Positions 7,003 to 15,265 are shown, counted from the first letter of the stretch. The stretch: 18,690 bases of DNA from Mariprofundus sp. (GCA_015485035.1 WFUI01000260.1:1-18690), one strand, 5' to 3'. Numbers and translations are program-made. The notes: generated by a model from the sequence alone, not told the origin.

Positions 7003-8673
7003 CTACGCCAGTTTTTTGTATTTGATGCGATGCGGCTGGGTGGCATCTTCGCCGAGTCTGCGTTTCTTGTCGGCTTCGTATTCCTCGAAGTTACCCTCGA
7101 ACCATTCGACATGCCCCTCTCCCTCGAAGGCCAGCATGTGGGTGGCGACTCGATCCAGAAACCAGCGATCATGCGAAATCACCACAGCGCAACCGGCAAA
7201 ATCGAGCAAAGCTTCTTCCAGCGCACGCAGCGTCTCGACATCAAGATCATTGGTAGGCTCATCAAGTAGCAATACATTGCCGCCGGATTGCAGCATCTTG
7301 GCCAGATGAACGCGATTGCGTTCGCCGCCCGAGAGTACTTTCACCTTCTTTTGCTGGTCGCCGCCCTTAAAATTGAAACGTCCGCAATATGCCCTGCTGG
7401 AGACTTCAACCTTGCCCAGCCAGATTGAATCGGCCCCTCCGGAAATTTCCTCCCACACGGTTTTATCGCCGTTCAGCGCATCGCGGGATTGATCCACATA
7501 GGAAAGCTGTACGGTTTCACCGATGGTCAGCAAACCGCTGTCCGGCTGTTCCTGCCCGGTCATCATGCGGAATAATGTCGTTTTACCAGCACCGTTGGCT
7601 CCGATAATGCCGACAATGCCGCCGCGCGGCAGGTTGAATGAAAGATTCTCGATCAGTACTTTATCGCCGAAACGTTTGGCGACACCTTCCGCCTTGATCA
7701 CGGTATCGCCCAGCCGCTCGGCTACCGGAATAAAAATCTGTTTGGTGGCGTTGCGTTCCTGCACTTCGCGGCTGGCCAGTTCATCAAAGGCCTTCAATCG
7801 CGCTTTGGACTTGGCGTGGCGCCCCCTGGCACCGGCTCGCACCCATTCCAGCTCGTGCTGCATGGCTTTCTGACGTGAAGTCTCCTGCTTTTCCTCGATT
7901 GCCAGGCGTTTCTCTTTCTGTTCCAGCCAGCCGCTGTAATTGCCCTCGAACGGAATACCACGCCCACGATCCAGTTCCAGAATCCAGCCGGCTACATTAT
8001 CGAGGAAATAACGGTCATGCGTCACCGCCACCACGGTGCCCGGATAGTCGTGCAGAAAACGCTCCAGCCAGGCTACCGACTCAGCATCCAGATGGTTGGT
8101 CGGTTCATCGAGCAGCAGCATATCCGGATTCGACAACAGCAACCGGCACAGTGCCACCCGACGACGTTCACCGCCGGAGAGTTTACTGACGTCAGCATTC
8201 CAGTCCGGTAAACGCAGCGCATCGGCGGCGATATCCAGCTTGCGATCCAGATTATGTCCGTCACCTGCCTCTATGAATGCTTCCAGTTTAGCTTGTTTGG
8301 CGGCGATGGCATCAAAATCGGCATCAGGCTCGGCATATGCTGCATATACCGCATCGAGCTCCGCCAGCGCATCTTTCATCGGCTGCACCGCCTCTTCGAC
8401 ATTGCCCCGCACATCTTTTGTTTCATCCAGTTCCGGTTCCTGCGGCAGATAACCGATGCGAATGCCGGGAGCCGGGCGCGCCTCACCGAGGATCTCGGTA
8501 TCGATTCCGGCCATAATACGCAATAATGTCGATTTACCGGAGCCGTTTAAGCCCAGTACGCCGATCTTGGCACCGGGCAGGAAGGACAGGTAAATATCCT
8601 TGAGAATCTCTTTTTTGTTGGCGACCACCTTGCCCACGCCCTGCATTGAATAAATATACTGATAATCGGCCAT
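7003..8673 (-). CDS. ettA: Energy-dependent translational throttle protein EttA (ABC-F)
   Basis: EttA is a cytoplasmic ABC-F ATPase that binds the ribosomal E site and gates the first elongation step according to ADP/ATP ratio. From the chosen start it is 556 residues, against 555 in E. coli. ABC domain 1 has Walker A GLNGSGKS (41-48), LSGGER (165-170) and Walker [12 protein letters not shown] with Glu190. The basic P-site interaction linker follows (about 250-310, ending in the [17 protein letters not shown] segment). ABC domain 2 has GANGAGKT (358-365), LSGGER (447-452) and [11 protein letters not shown] with Glu472. There are no membrane segments. An ATG 54 bases upstream is in frame, but the start at 8671-8673 matches the family N-terminus [10 protein letters not shown] and has a GGAG site six bases away. 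Confidence 0.95.
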   Translation of the reverse strand: MADYQYIYSMQGVGKVVANKKEILKDIYLSFLPGAKIGVLGLNGSGKSTLLRIMAGIDTEILGEARPAPGIRIGYLPQEPELDETKDVRGNVEEAVQPMKDALAELDAVYAAYAEPDADFDAIAAKQAKLEAFIEAGDGHNLDRKLDIAADALRLPDWNADVSKLSGGERRRVALCRLLLSNPDMLLLDEPTNHLDAESVAWLERFLHDYPGTVVAVTHDRYFLDNVAGWILELDRGRGIPFEGNYSGWLEQKEKRLAIEEKQETSRQKAMQHELEWVRAGARGRHAKSKARLKAFDELASREVQERNATKQIFIPVAERLGDTVIKAEGVAKRFGDKVLIENLSFNLPRGGIVGIIGANGAGKTTLFRMMTGQEQPDSGLLTIGETVQLSYVDQSRDALNGDKTVWEEISGGADSIWLGKVEVSSRAYCGRFNFKGGDQQKKVKVLSGGERNRVHLAKMLQSGGNVLLLDEPTNDLDVETLRALEEALLDFAGCAVVISHDRWFLDRVATHMLAFEGEGHVEWFEGNFEEYEADKKRRLGEDATQPHRIKYKKLA

Positions 8674-8679
8674 TGCTAT

Positions 8680-8683
8680 CTCC
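8680..8683 (-). promoter_or_regulatory. Ribosome binding site deciding the ettA start
   Basis: GGAG on the minus strand ends six bases before the ATG at 8671-8673. It falls inside the longer in-frame reading frame beginning at 8727 and supports the shorter 556-residue protein. Confidence 0.7.
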
Positions 8684-8699
8684 AGAAAATAATCAGCAC

Positions 8700-8727
8700 A
8701 GGATATGAGCATGTCATCTGGATTCAA
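8700..8727 (-). promoter_or_regulatory. Candidate sigma-70 promoter of ettA
   Basis: On the minus strand TTGAAT (8722-8727), a 16-base spacer and TATCCT (8700-8705). It would give a leader of about 20 bases before ettA. This also argues against translation starting at the upstream ATG at 8725-8727, which would then lie outside the transcript. Confidence 0.4.
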
Positions 8728-8749
8728 GCAAGCACAGTTTACGGCTTTA

Positions 8750-8776
8750 ATCTTCGTGATCTTCGTGGTCTTCGTG
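8750..8776. repeat. Three tandem 9-bp repeats
   Basis: The plus strand reads ATCTTCGTG, ATCTTCGTG, GTCTTCGTG in direct succession, with a GT after the third copy. It lies in the 135-bp gap between the divergent ettA and SDR genes, upstream of both. Copies are identical except for one base. Confidence 0.85.
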
Positions 8777-8808
8777 GTTAAGATGCTGCCGTTTACAGGG
8801 GGAATGGT

Positions 8809-9534
8809 ATGAGTACAGAATTCAAAGATCGCATTATCATGGTAACCGGCGCATCCGATGGTATCGGCCAGCGTGTTGCTGCTGCATTGGGAGAAGCTGG
8901 TGCCAGTGTAATTGCGTTAGGGCGCAATGAGGATGGTTTACAGCAAACGCTGGAGCGCATTGAATCATTCGGCGGTCGCTGCCTGTGCGTCCCGTTCGAT
9001 CTGATGAATTTTGATGATTACGGGAAACTGTTTTTATCATTGAAAGATCATATTCCACACCTGGACGGTCTGGTGCATTGTGCCGGTTCGATTGATCGCT
9101 GCACACCGCTGCAATATGTTAAAACCGATGTGTTCAGACAGATGCTGGATATTCACCTGACCGCACCGAATATGCTGACCCAGATTATGCTGCCGCTGCT
9201 CAAACGCGCCGAGGCGGCATCGATTATCTTCACCACCTGCGATATGATTGATGAAGATCAAAAGAACTTCCATGCCTACGGTTTTGCCAAACGGGCTCTG
9301 GCCTATGCCGCCGCCATGTGGCAGGCCGAGCAGCCGGACAAGCCATACCGCTTTAATACCCTGAATCCGGGCAAGGTACGTACCGAGTTATTCAAGCGCG
9401 CTTTCGGCGGCATGCATCCCAAAGAAGTGCCGGCGGTTAGTTCTGTCGTACCGGCTTATTTATATCTTCTATCCGATCAATCGAAAGACTTGCGCGGTCA
9501 AACCATTCACGCCCGCGATCTGAATATCGGCTAG
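8809..9534 (+). CDS. YciK-like short-chain dehydrogenase/reductase with altered active site
   Basis: Short-chain dehydrogenase fold, 241 residues. The cofactor-binding motif TGASDGIG (13-20), a D64 acidic position after the fourth strand (VPFDL) and HCAG (90-93, in place of NNAG) are present. The catalytic YxxxK is present as Tyr157 and Lys161. The middle segment [22 protein letters not shown] closely resembles E. coli YciK. Two tetrad positions differ: the catalytic Ser, 13 residues before Tyr157, is Cys144, and the usual Asn in the alpha-4 helix is His116. Activity may thus be weak, different or absent. A GGGGG site lies about six bases before the ATG. The gene stands alone on the plus strand between two minus-strand units. 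Substrate unknown. Confidence 0.88.
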   Translation: MSTEFKDRIIMVTGASDGIGQRVAAALGEAGASVIALGRNEDGLQQTLERIESFGGRCLCVPFDLMNFDDYGKLFLSLKDHIPHLDGLVHCAGSIDRCTPLQYVKTDVFRQMLDIHLTAPNMLTQIMLPLLKRAEAASIIFTTCDMIDEDQKNFHAYGFAKRALAYAAAMWQAEQPDKPYRFNTLNPGKVRTELFKRAFGGMHPKEVPAVSSVVPAYLYLLSDQSKDLRGQTIHARDLNIG

Positions 9535-9549
9535 AAGCCTGTCAGGCTT
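9535..9549 (+). other. Short perfect stem-loop directly after the SDR stop codon
   Basis: AAGCCT, three bases, AGGCTT: a six-base-pair stem starting at the first base after the TAG stop. There is no T-tract, so it is not a canonical intrinsic terminator. The rest of the gap to 9709 (175 bp between convergent genes) shows no gene or other element I recognise. Confidence 0.3.
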
Positions 9550-9709
9550 AGGGTGATCGTAGCGAGCAGGCGGGTGAGGGAGTCAAAAATAGTATGGTTT
9601 TGAAAAGCATCCTGGTAACTATGTGACGATAAATCAGAATATTTTAGGCCCCTATCCCTGCCGCGCAGTAGATTTCTCATAAGTCCGACAAACTCCCGGG
9701 GCGTTCTGC

Positions 9710-12421
9710 TTACCCCTCACCCTTACAAGCGGAGCTAATCGCATCAATGTCTTCCAGTGCAGCATTGAAATCATAGGCAGAAAGGTGCTGGCGCAGTGCC
9801 GATAGATGCGCTGTGTATTCACTACTGCTCAATGCAGCACTCAATTCATCCATCAAATCAACTGCATCTCCATTGGAATCTTCCAATAGCGCCCGCATCC
9901 GGTCAATTAAGGCCATAGCAGCTTCAACATCTACTGTTTGTCCCAATGTCCCGTTTGGCTGAACACATCCATCCCACTTGCCCAGGCCTTCTATGACTTC
10001 ATCCAGCAAAACTTCTGTCGCAGCCAGCAACTCAGGCTCAACCTCCGCTCCTGACTTCAGTGCTGATTCCAGTATTGCGACTTTCTCCTGCAGCTTGTTG
10101 GCACCAATATTGCCCGACACCCCCCTTAACGAATGTGCCAGCTGTACAGCCAACTGTCTGTCTCCGGACGCCAGTGCATCGCGAATACATTTCAGACTAT
10201 CCGCCTGTGTATCATGGAATTTGCACAGGATATTCCGATACAATTCAGTGTCGCCTGCCACCCGCTTCAAACCACCGGCAACATCAATACCGGACAGGCC
10301 GGTGAATTCCAGCATATTCACCGCTGGCGACAGAGCAGCCGACAAACGTTCTGCTGTGTTGATCTGCGATTTTCTTATCCAGCGTACCAGCGTGCTGTAC
10401 AGCTTGTCCGGATCAATCGGTTTGGCGATATGGTCGTTCATGCCGGCCTGAAGGCAACGTTCACGGTCTCCGGGCATGGCATTGGCGGTCATGGCTATGA
10501 TAGGCAAATCACGGAAATTCTCATCGGCACGAATTAAACGGGTCGCCTCCAAACCGTCCATGACCGGCATCTGCATATCCATCAGTACACCATCAAATGC
10601 ATCCGCCCGAACAGCTTCTATTGCCTGTTTACCGTTATGGACGGTTTGAATACTGATGCCTGCCCTGGCCAACAGCCCTTCTGCCACCTGTTGGTTAATT
10701 TCATTATCTTCCACCAGCAACAAACGAACCCCGTGCAGTGATTGCATGACATCGGGCGTCAATTGCTTTTCAGTCTGTATCTCAGCAATCTCATCAGCAC
10801 AGCCCAGGGCAAAACGAAGATGAAAATGGAACCGACTGCCTTTACCGGGAGTACTCTCGACAGCTATTTCACCACCCATCAGTTCAACAAGCTGTTTGCA
10901 GATAGCAAGCCCAAGGCCAGTACCACCATAATTGCGCGTGATAGATGTATCTGCCTGTGTAAACGCCTGAAAAAGATTTGCCTGCTGTTCTGCAGTCATG
11001 CCAATGCCTGTGTCGGAGACACTGAAGCCGAGTTCGATATCCGAATCTGTCTGCTCAATCACCTCAACCGTAAGCTTGACCTGCCCCTGTTCGGTAAATT
11101 TCACCGCATTATTGACCAGATTGAGTAATACCTGCCCCAGCCGCATGGAATCGCCATATAATGGTGGCAGATCAGGCGGATAATCAAACTGTAAATTCAG
11201 TCCTTTGGCACTGGCACTGAGAGCATTGACACTCTCGACATTAGCCAGCATCGCATCCAGATAAAAATCCACCGGCTCAATAGTCAACTTCCCCGCTTCA
11301 ACCTTGGAAAAGTCGAGAATATCATTGATAATCACCAGCAAAGTTTCCGAAGCAGTGAGAATCTTGTTCAGGTAATCACGCTGCTTCTCATCCCGGGACA
11401 TATCCAGCGCCAGATATGCCATGCCGATAACAGCATTCATCGGTGTGCGGATTTCATGGCTCATATTGGCCAGAAAATCACTTTTAGCCTGTGCCGCTGC
11501 CAGAGCCCGGTCGCGTGCTTCTGCCAACTGCCGGGTACGCTTCTCCACCTTTTCTTCCAGGATATGGCTATGATCTTCCAACTGCGCGTAGGAATGTCTG
11601 AGTGATTCAGCCATTTCCTCCAAAGCCGCTACAAGAAGCCCGATCTCATCATCAGTGCGTGTACTGATATGGGCTGTGGCAGAAAAGTCGCCACTGGCAA
11701 GTTCGTGGGAAAAGTGCACCAGTTTCTGAATCGGATCTGTCCATCTGCGGGCAAAATAATAGACCGCCAATGCCCCGAGAATCAGAAATAAAACAGCTGT
11801 CAGAATAGCTCGAATGAGAGCGCTCTTGATTTCGGCATCGACATAACGTTGCGATTTGGCCAGCAACTCATTCTGTTCATCCAGTGAGAAGCCCAGACGC
11901 AAGACGCCCCACTGCTGCTGCTGAACCATAATCGGAACCACCATTTCCATAAAAGCATGGCCGCTTATATCAAAATGGTGATGCATGGTTTTGTGCTGGC
12001 CGGCAGCAAAATCTGAAACCGATCCGGACAGGATATGCTGCTTGAGCGCTTGATCAAGATTGGCACCAATAGCCACTCTGGGGGCATCGCCCTGCATGAG
12101 AATCACATAACGTAGATCCTCGATATCCCTGACTACATCCTGTAGAAACTCGTTCACCAGAGCGAGTCGATGTGTCGAAATAAGATTCTGGACGTGTCCG
12201 GACATCTGACTGGCAGCCTTTGCCGCTTTTTTGTTCATTTGCTCGTCAAGAAAAGAGCTGTGCATCGCCAGTGCACCTTTCAAACTGTCTCGCTGAGCTG
12301 TTACCTGCAGCAGCGTTAACAACACCACGATAGTCACAATCATACCGACCATCGCTACCATCAACTTCCAGCGTATACCCCGATAAATTACTTTTTCGTT
12401 CATTGTTTCAGTCTTATTCAT
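9710..12421 (-). CDS. Membrane hybrid sensor histidine kinase with receiver and HPt domains
   Basis: BarA-type unorthodox kinase, 903 residues, that would relay phosphate His-Asp-His to a separate response regulator. Order: membrane segment (about 20-41), a periplasmic sensor (about 42-198) with a His cluster near 143-150, membrane segment (about 203-224), HAMP (about 225-280), coiled coil, HisKA with SHEIRTP (His322), then HATPase_c with N box [10 protein letters not shown] (434-443), DTGIG (470-474) and GGTGLGL (499-505). The receiver starts [10 protein letters not shown] and has Asp615 and Lys667. The HPt domain has AHSLRGVSG with His763. A final helical stretch (about 828-903) looks like a further HPt-like bundle without a phosphorylatable His. 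The start could also be Met7; neither has a clear ribosome site. No response regulator gene is adjacent, so the partner is elsewhere. Confidence 0.93.
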   Translation of the reverse strand: MNKTETMNEKVIYRGIRWKLMVAMVGMIVTIVVLLTLLQVTAQRDSLKGALAMHSSFLDEQMNKKAAKAASQMSGHVQNLISTHRLALVNEFLQDVVRDIEDLRYVILMQGDAPRVAIGANLDQALKQHILSGSVSDFAAGQHKTMHHHFDISGHAFMEMVVPIMVQQQQWGVLRLGFSLDEQNELLAKSQRYVDAEIKSALIRAILTAVLFLILGALAVYYFARRWTDPIQKLVHFSHELASGDFSATAHISTRTDDEIGLLVAALEEMAESLRHSYAQLEDHSHILEEKVEKRTRQLAEARDRALAAAQAKSDFLANMSHEIRTPMNAVIGMAYLALDMSRDEKQRDYLNKILTASETLLVIINDILDFSKVEAGKLTIEPVDFYLDAMLANVESVNALSASAKGLNLQFDYPPDLPPLYGDSMRLGQVLLNLVNNAVKFTEQGQVKLTVEVIEQTDSDIELGFSVSDTGIGMTAEQQANLFQAFTQADTSITRNYGGTGLGLAICKQLVELMGGEIAVESTPGKGSRFHFHLRFALGCADEIAEIQTEKQLTPDVMQSLHGVRLLLVEDNEINQQVAEGLLARAGISIQTVHNGKQAIEAVRADAFDGVLMDMQMPVMDGLEATRLIRADENFRDLPIIAMTANAMPGDRERCLQAGMNDHIAKPIDPDKLYSTLVRWIRKSQINTAERLSAALSPAVNMLEFTGLSGIDVAGGLKRVAGDTELYRNILCKFHDTQADSLKCIRDALASGDRQLAVQLAHSLRGVSGNIGANKLQEKVAILESALKSGAEVEPELLAATEVLLDEVIEGLGKWDGCVQPNGTLGQTVDVEAAMALIDRMRALLEDSNGDAVDLMDELSAALSSSEYTAHLSALRQHLSAYDFNAALEDIDAISSACKGEG

Positions 12422-12460
12422 ATGCCTGATACGCCCTTAAATCCTGCAATCATCATGTGC

Positions 12461-12481
12461 AGCCTCCGGATCACCGGGGCT
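12461..12481 (-). other. GC-rich hairpin enclosing the stop codon of the small ORF
   Basis: On the minus strand AGCC CCGG - TGAT - CCGG A GGCT forms eight base pairs with one bulged A and a four-base loop. The TGA stop of the Cys-rich ORF (12471-12473) lies in the loop. There is no T-tract. The position, 40 bases before the kinase gene, suggests a processing or coupling element, or chance; not a standard terminator. Confidence 0.4.
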
Positions 12482-12680
12482 TCTGACAAGCTTCATCATG
12501 CAACGAGCAAAGCCTGTTCAGCACGGGCATGAAGCAATCCCCTGTTTTTTCAATACATTTAGCCTGCATTACACATAAATGCAGCAGCCCCTGCCTGTTC
12601 CTCTGCCCGCAACAAATCCCACCCGGATCATCCATTACACGGCTACGCACACCTTCTTCGAAATCCGGTGCGATCATCAC
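12471..12680 (-). CDS. Possible small Cys-rich protein, 69 residues
   Basis: I do not recognise this and it may be spurious. The frame begins GTG-ATG (MMIAPDFEEG) and has seven cysteines in 69 residues, one pair being adjacent (ICCGQ), with later spacing LCVMQAKC, GDCF, RLCSLHDEAC. There is no signal peptide or membrane segment. In favour: it fits snugly between two same-strand genes, 34 bp after the SYLF gene and 49 bp before the kinase, and fills an otherwise empty 293-bp gap. Against: no clear ribosome site, several AGG and GGG codons in the middle, and overlapping plus-strand frames of similar length. If real, a metal- or redox-responsive role would suit its Cys content, but that is speculation. 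Confidence 0.35.
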   Translation of the reverse strand: MMIAPDFEEGVRSRVMDDPGGICCGQRNRQGLLHLCVMQAKCIEKTGDCFMPVLNRLCSLHDEACQKPR

Positions 12681-12714
12681 AACGGTTCAAGAACAATGCC
12701 GGTTAGACGTTCGA

Positions 12715-13407
12715 CTAACGTGAAAAACGCTGAAGAGCCTCAATCAGTTTCCGGGCAGGGCCGCTAATCATGCCTTTGTGATCAAACAGAATTTCCCGGG
12801 CACTTAATGACTTACCATAATAACCGCGATTGTAATCGCTCAATGAGTTGAGTTTGGCACCCTCAAGCGACAGGCCGACAAACAGCCCCCTGCTGCGGGA
12901 ATAGGACCACACCTCTGTCTTCAGCTCGATATCGGTTCCTGCCTGTGCCTTGCGGCCAACAGGCCCGGCTGCAACCGAGGCATCAGCGCCAAGTTTAAAT
13001 TCATTTTTCAGCATTGCTTTCAATCCGCGCTCACTGCGAATCAAAAGTACCAGATCGGTGGATTGGGCACCGATCTGCCAGCCGACAGAACCAGCCGCAA
13101 TGGAAAAAAATGCCGGTGCTGACCAGCGATTATGACGGACATCGTGATGCAGAATCACCCCCCTGCCATATTCGCCACCAAACACAAAACCAGCTTTTAC
13201 CACGCCGGGAAAAATGGCCACACCGGCGGATTTCCTCAACAAATCACGCGGAATACCCTGGTCCGGACTGTCCATAATCTCGTTAATCACATCAGTGGCA
13301 TCGGCCACCTTGTCACGGGCATCAGATGCATCATCAGCCAGAACCGGCAAAGCAGTAACAAACAGCGAACACAATAATATCAGTACGGACGGGAACAGAC
13401 GTAACAT
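12715..13407 (-). CDS. Secreted SYLF (YSC84-like) lipid-binding domain protein
   Basis: SYLF-domain proteins bind lipids or membranes; bacterial members are mostly exported and uncharacterised. The 230-residue protein has a Sec signal peptide (MLRLFPSVLILLCSLFVTALPVLA, cleavage near residue 24). The SYLF core follows: SAGVAIFPGVVKAGFVFGGEYGRGV, then FFSIAAGSVGWQIGAQSTDLVLL, the GADASVAAGPVGR segment and a terminal SYSRSRGLFVGLSLEGA, all hallmarks of the family. A GGAGG site stands five bases before the ATG, and an extended -10 promoter lies at 13438-13446. It is divergent from pyrD and is followed on the same strand by the small ORF and the hybrid kinase. Confidence 0.92.
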   Translation of the reverse strand: MLRLFPSVLILLCSLFVTALPVLADDASDARDKVADATDVINEIMDSPDQGIPRDLLRKSAGVAIFPGVVKAGFVFGGEYGRGVILHHDVRHNRWSAPAFFSIAAGSVGWQIGAQSTDLVLLIRSERGLKAMLKNEFKLGADASVAAGPVGRKAQAGTDIELKTEVWSYSRSRGLFVGLSLEGAKLNSLSDYNRGYYGKSLSAREILFDHKGMISGPARKLIEALQRFSR

Positions 13408-13437
13408 GATAACCTCCTTGGCGCATCAATCTGTACT

Positions 13438-13446
13438 ATTATAGCA
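13438..13446 (-). promoter_or_regulatory. Extended -10 promoter of the SYLF gene
   Basis: On the minus strand TGCTATAAT: a perfect TATAAT (13438-13443) preceded by the extended -10 TGn. No -35 match is seen at 16-18 bases, which is tolerated by extended -10 promoters. The start would be near 13431, giving a leader of about 24 bases. Confidence 0.6.
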
Positions 13447-13457
13447 GATTCAAAATC

Positions 13458-13463
13458 TATAAT
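13458..13463 (+). promoter_or_regulatory. Candidate -10 box of pyrD, mirror image of the SYLF promoter
   Basis: A perfect TATAAT on the plus strand, 14 bases from the minus-strand TATAAT. No good -35 or TG extension is visible, so the call is weak. If used, the transcript would begin near 13470 and carry the 13481-13500 palindrome in its leader. Confidence 0.3.
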
Positions 13464-13480
13464 CCGGCTCAATCATAAAG

Positions 13481-13500
13481 ACTCCGGGTTAACCCGGGGT
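13481..13500. repeat. 20-bp near-perfect palindrome upstream of pyrD
   Basis: ACTCCGGGTTAACCCGGGGT: the central 14 bp CCGGGTTAACCCGG is a perfect palindrome, and the outer arms extend it to 20 bp with one mismatched pair. It lies 34 bp before the pyrD ATG in the divergent pyrD/SYLF gap. It could be a dimeric regulator site or an RNA hairpin in the pyrD leader; no T-tract follows. Confidence 0.6.
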
Positions 13501-13534
13501 AGGCCGCACAGAAATACAGCGCTATGCTACGGCC

Positions 13535-14473
13535 ATGTCCTCTACAGTCGATTTCTCGGTTCGCTTTGCCGGACTCAAGCTTCAAACACCACTGGTCTTA
13601 CTTTCCGGCTGTGTCGGTTTCGGTGATGAGTATACCCGCATCGAAGGATGGGATAATCATGATATTGGCGCAGTGATTCTGAAAGGTACAACACTGGAGC
13701 CGCGCATGGGCAATGCGCCCCACCGTATCTATGAAACACCATCGGGTATGCTCAATGCCATCGGCTTGCAGAATCCGGGGGCGCGTTATGTGGTGGATCA
13801 CATTCTGCCCGGACTGCCGCATGCCGAAACCCAGTTCTGGGCCAACGCCAATGGTACCAGCCCCGAAGAATATGCCGAAGTTGCCCGAATCTTCGATGAC
13901 TCGCCCGTTACGGCCATTGAAATCAATATCTCCTGCCCCAACGTCAAGGAAGGCGGCGTACATTTTGGTAACAACCCGGCCATGGCGGCACGGGTCGTGG
14001 AAGCTATGCGTCCGATGACCAGTAAACCCCTGATTACCAAACTATCCCCAAACAGTGCAGACATTGCGGAAACTGCACGCTATGTCATTGAAGCGGGAAC
14101 CGATGGATTGTCCGTTATCAATACACTGGTTGGCATGGCAGTCGATATCGAGCAGCGCACACCGGTCATTGCCAATGTCTCAGGTGGCCTGTCCGGCCCG
14201 GCTATTAAACCGGTGGCACTGTGGAAAATCCATCAAACCCGTGCCATTGCAGCCAAACACGGCATACCTATTCTTGGCCAGGGCGGCATCACATCCGCCA
14301 AAGATGCCATTGAATTCGCTATAGTCGGCTCCGATACTATTGGCATCGGTACCGGCCTGTTCTATGAACCGTTACTGTGCAAACAAATACTGGATGGCAT
14401 GGGTGAATATCTCGAAAAGCATTGCATGACCACCTATACCGAACTTGTAGGAACACTTGCCACGTCGTACTAG
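13535..14473 (+). CDS. pyrD: Dihydroorotate dehydrogenase, class 1B-type catalytic subunit
   Basis: Oxidises dihydroorotate to orotate in pyrimidine synthesis using FMN. The 312-residue protein has the (beta/alpha)8 barrel. Its FMN site includes Lys50 (AVILKGTT) and the NAIGLQNPG loop. The class 1 catalytic Cys134 lies in NISCPNVKEGG (class 2 enzymes have Ser). Lys169 (ITKLSPN), VSGGLSGPAIKPVAL and GQGGI complete the site. It lacks the N-terminal membrane helix of class 2, so it should be soluble. The SGPAIKP segment and Cys suggest class 1B, which normally pairs with the iron-sulfur/FAD subunit PyrK; no pyrK is in this window. No ribosome site is obvious before the ATG. Its end overlaps the nuclease gene by 17 bases. 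Confidence 0.93.
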   Translation: MSSTVDFSVRFAGLKLQTPLVLLSGCVGFGDEYTRIEGWDNHDIGAVILKGTTLEPRMGNAPHRIYETPSGMLNAIGLQNPGARYVVDHILPGLPHAETQFWANANGTSPEEYAEVARIFDDSPVTAIEINISCPNVKEGGVHFGNNPAMAARVVEAMRPMTSKPLITKLSPNSADIAETARYVIEAGTDGLSVINTLVGMAVDIEQRTPVIANVSGGLSGPAIKPVALWKIHQTRAIAAKHGIPILGQGGITSAKDAIEFAIVGSDTIGIGTGLFYEPLLCKQILDGMGEYLEKHCMTTYTELVGTLATSY

Positions 14474-15221
14474 AGCTCCCTCTCTGAAGCAGTTGTGTTA
14501 TTTCTTTATAGCATGCCTGTTTCTCAGCTCGAATGCCGGGGCCGGCACCTTTTCTGTTATCGGACAATCCCGCTGGGTACATGTGGCATACGTATTCGAT
14601 GGCGACACATTCCGCACCCGGGACGGTGAAAGAATACGTCTGCTGGGCATCAACACACCGGAAGTCGGGCATGACAAACAAGCTGAACAACCCTATGCCA
14701 AACAAGCCAAGCTCCGCTTGATACAACTTATTATGGGAAAATCCGTACAATTACGTTTGGACAAGGAGAAACGGGATAAATACGGTCGCACACTGGCACA
14801 TATCTATTTACGTGATGGCCGCTGGGTCAATAATATCATGGTAGCTGAAGGACTGGCACAGGTTTACATTTTTGCACCCAATTTCTACCGCGCTGACGCG
14901 TTGCTACAATCTGAATCTGTAGCCAGAAATGATATGCGCGGATTATGGAAATCTTCGAGATTCCGGGTTCTGGATGTTTCCGGCATTTCATCCCGCCATA
15001 TAGGCACGTTCCGCCTCGTTCGGGGCTACGTTAAAGATGTGCAAAAATGGCGTTTCAAAATAGGCAAACTGACTGTCAGCGTGCCTCGAAAATCCCGCCA
15101 GTGGTTCACTCCGGCTGACCTGCCGCATCGTGGCCAGAAAGTACTGATTCGTGGCGTCATTCGCACCTCGACCAGTGATCGCCTTTATCTGGCATTACAC
15201 TCGCCTTATGATATCGAATAA
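14457..15221 (+). CDS. Secreted staphylococcal-nuclease-like (thermonuclease) protein
   Basis: SNase-fold, probably calcium-dependent nuclease exported by Sec. The 254-residue protein has a signal peptide (PRRTRAPSLKQ, then LCYFFIACLFLSSNAGA, cleavage near residue 29). The nuclease domain (about 38-168) has FDGDTF (Asp48, Asp50), IRLLGINTPEVG (Arg61, Glu69), DKYGRTLAHIYL (Arg111) and VNNIMVAEGLAQVY. The calcium-ligand position that is Asp40 in the S. aureus enzyme is Asn66 here, a variation seen in other family members. A C-terminal beta-rich stretch (about 178-254: LVRGYVKDV, GQKVLIRGVI, LALHSPYDIE) looks like an OB-fold. The start is TTG at 14457 with AGGA four bases upstream, inside the last codons of pyrD, so translation may be coupled. 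Confidence 0.88.
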   Translation: MPRRTRAPSLKQLCYFFIACLFLSSNAGAGTFSVIGQSRWVHVAYVFDGDTFRTRDGERIRLLGINTPEVGHDKQAEQPYAKQAKLRLIQLIMGKSVQLRLDKEKRDKYGRTLAHIYLRDGRWVNNIMVAEGLAQVYIFAPNFYRADALLQSESVARNDMRGLWKSSRFRVLDVSGISSRHIGTFRLVRGYVKDVQKWRFKIGKLTVSVPRKSRQWFTPADLPHRGQKVLIRGVIRTSTSDRLYLALHSPYDIE

Positions 15222-15256
15222 CCGGAGTGGCCGGTATGGGATAGACGATTTGTAGC

Positions 15257-15265
15257 TGGTATTAT
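15257..15265 (+). promoter_or_regulatory. Candidate extended -10 promoter of the M48 gene
   Basis: TGGTATTAT on the plus strand matches an extended -10 (TGn plus TATTAT), 27 bases before the M48 ATG. No -35 is apparent. It would permit expression independent of pyrD and the nuclease. Confidence 0.35.

Noticed and set aside
8674..8727. N-terminal extension of EttA from an upstream in-frame ATG
   Set aside because: It adds 18 residues not found in the family, covers the ribosome site of the inner start and the likely promoter.
9550..9709. Possible hidden gene or repeat element in the convergent gap
   Set aside because: No frame with a plausible start or codon pattern; the GC-rich patches do not form a convincing stem with a T-tract.
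12529..12767. Plus-strand frames opposite the Cys-rich ORF
   Set aside because: No ribosome site or domain; they run into the antisense of the SYLF gene. They do weaken confidence in the minus-strand ORF.
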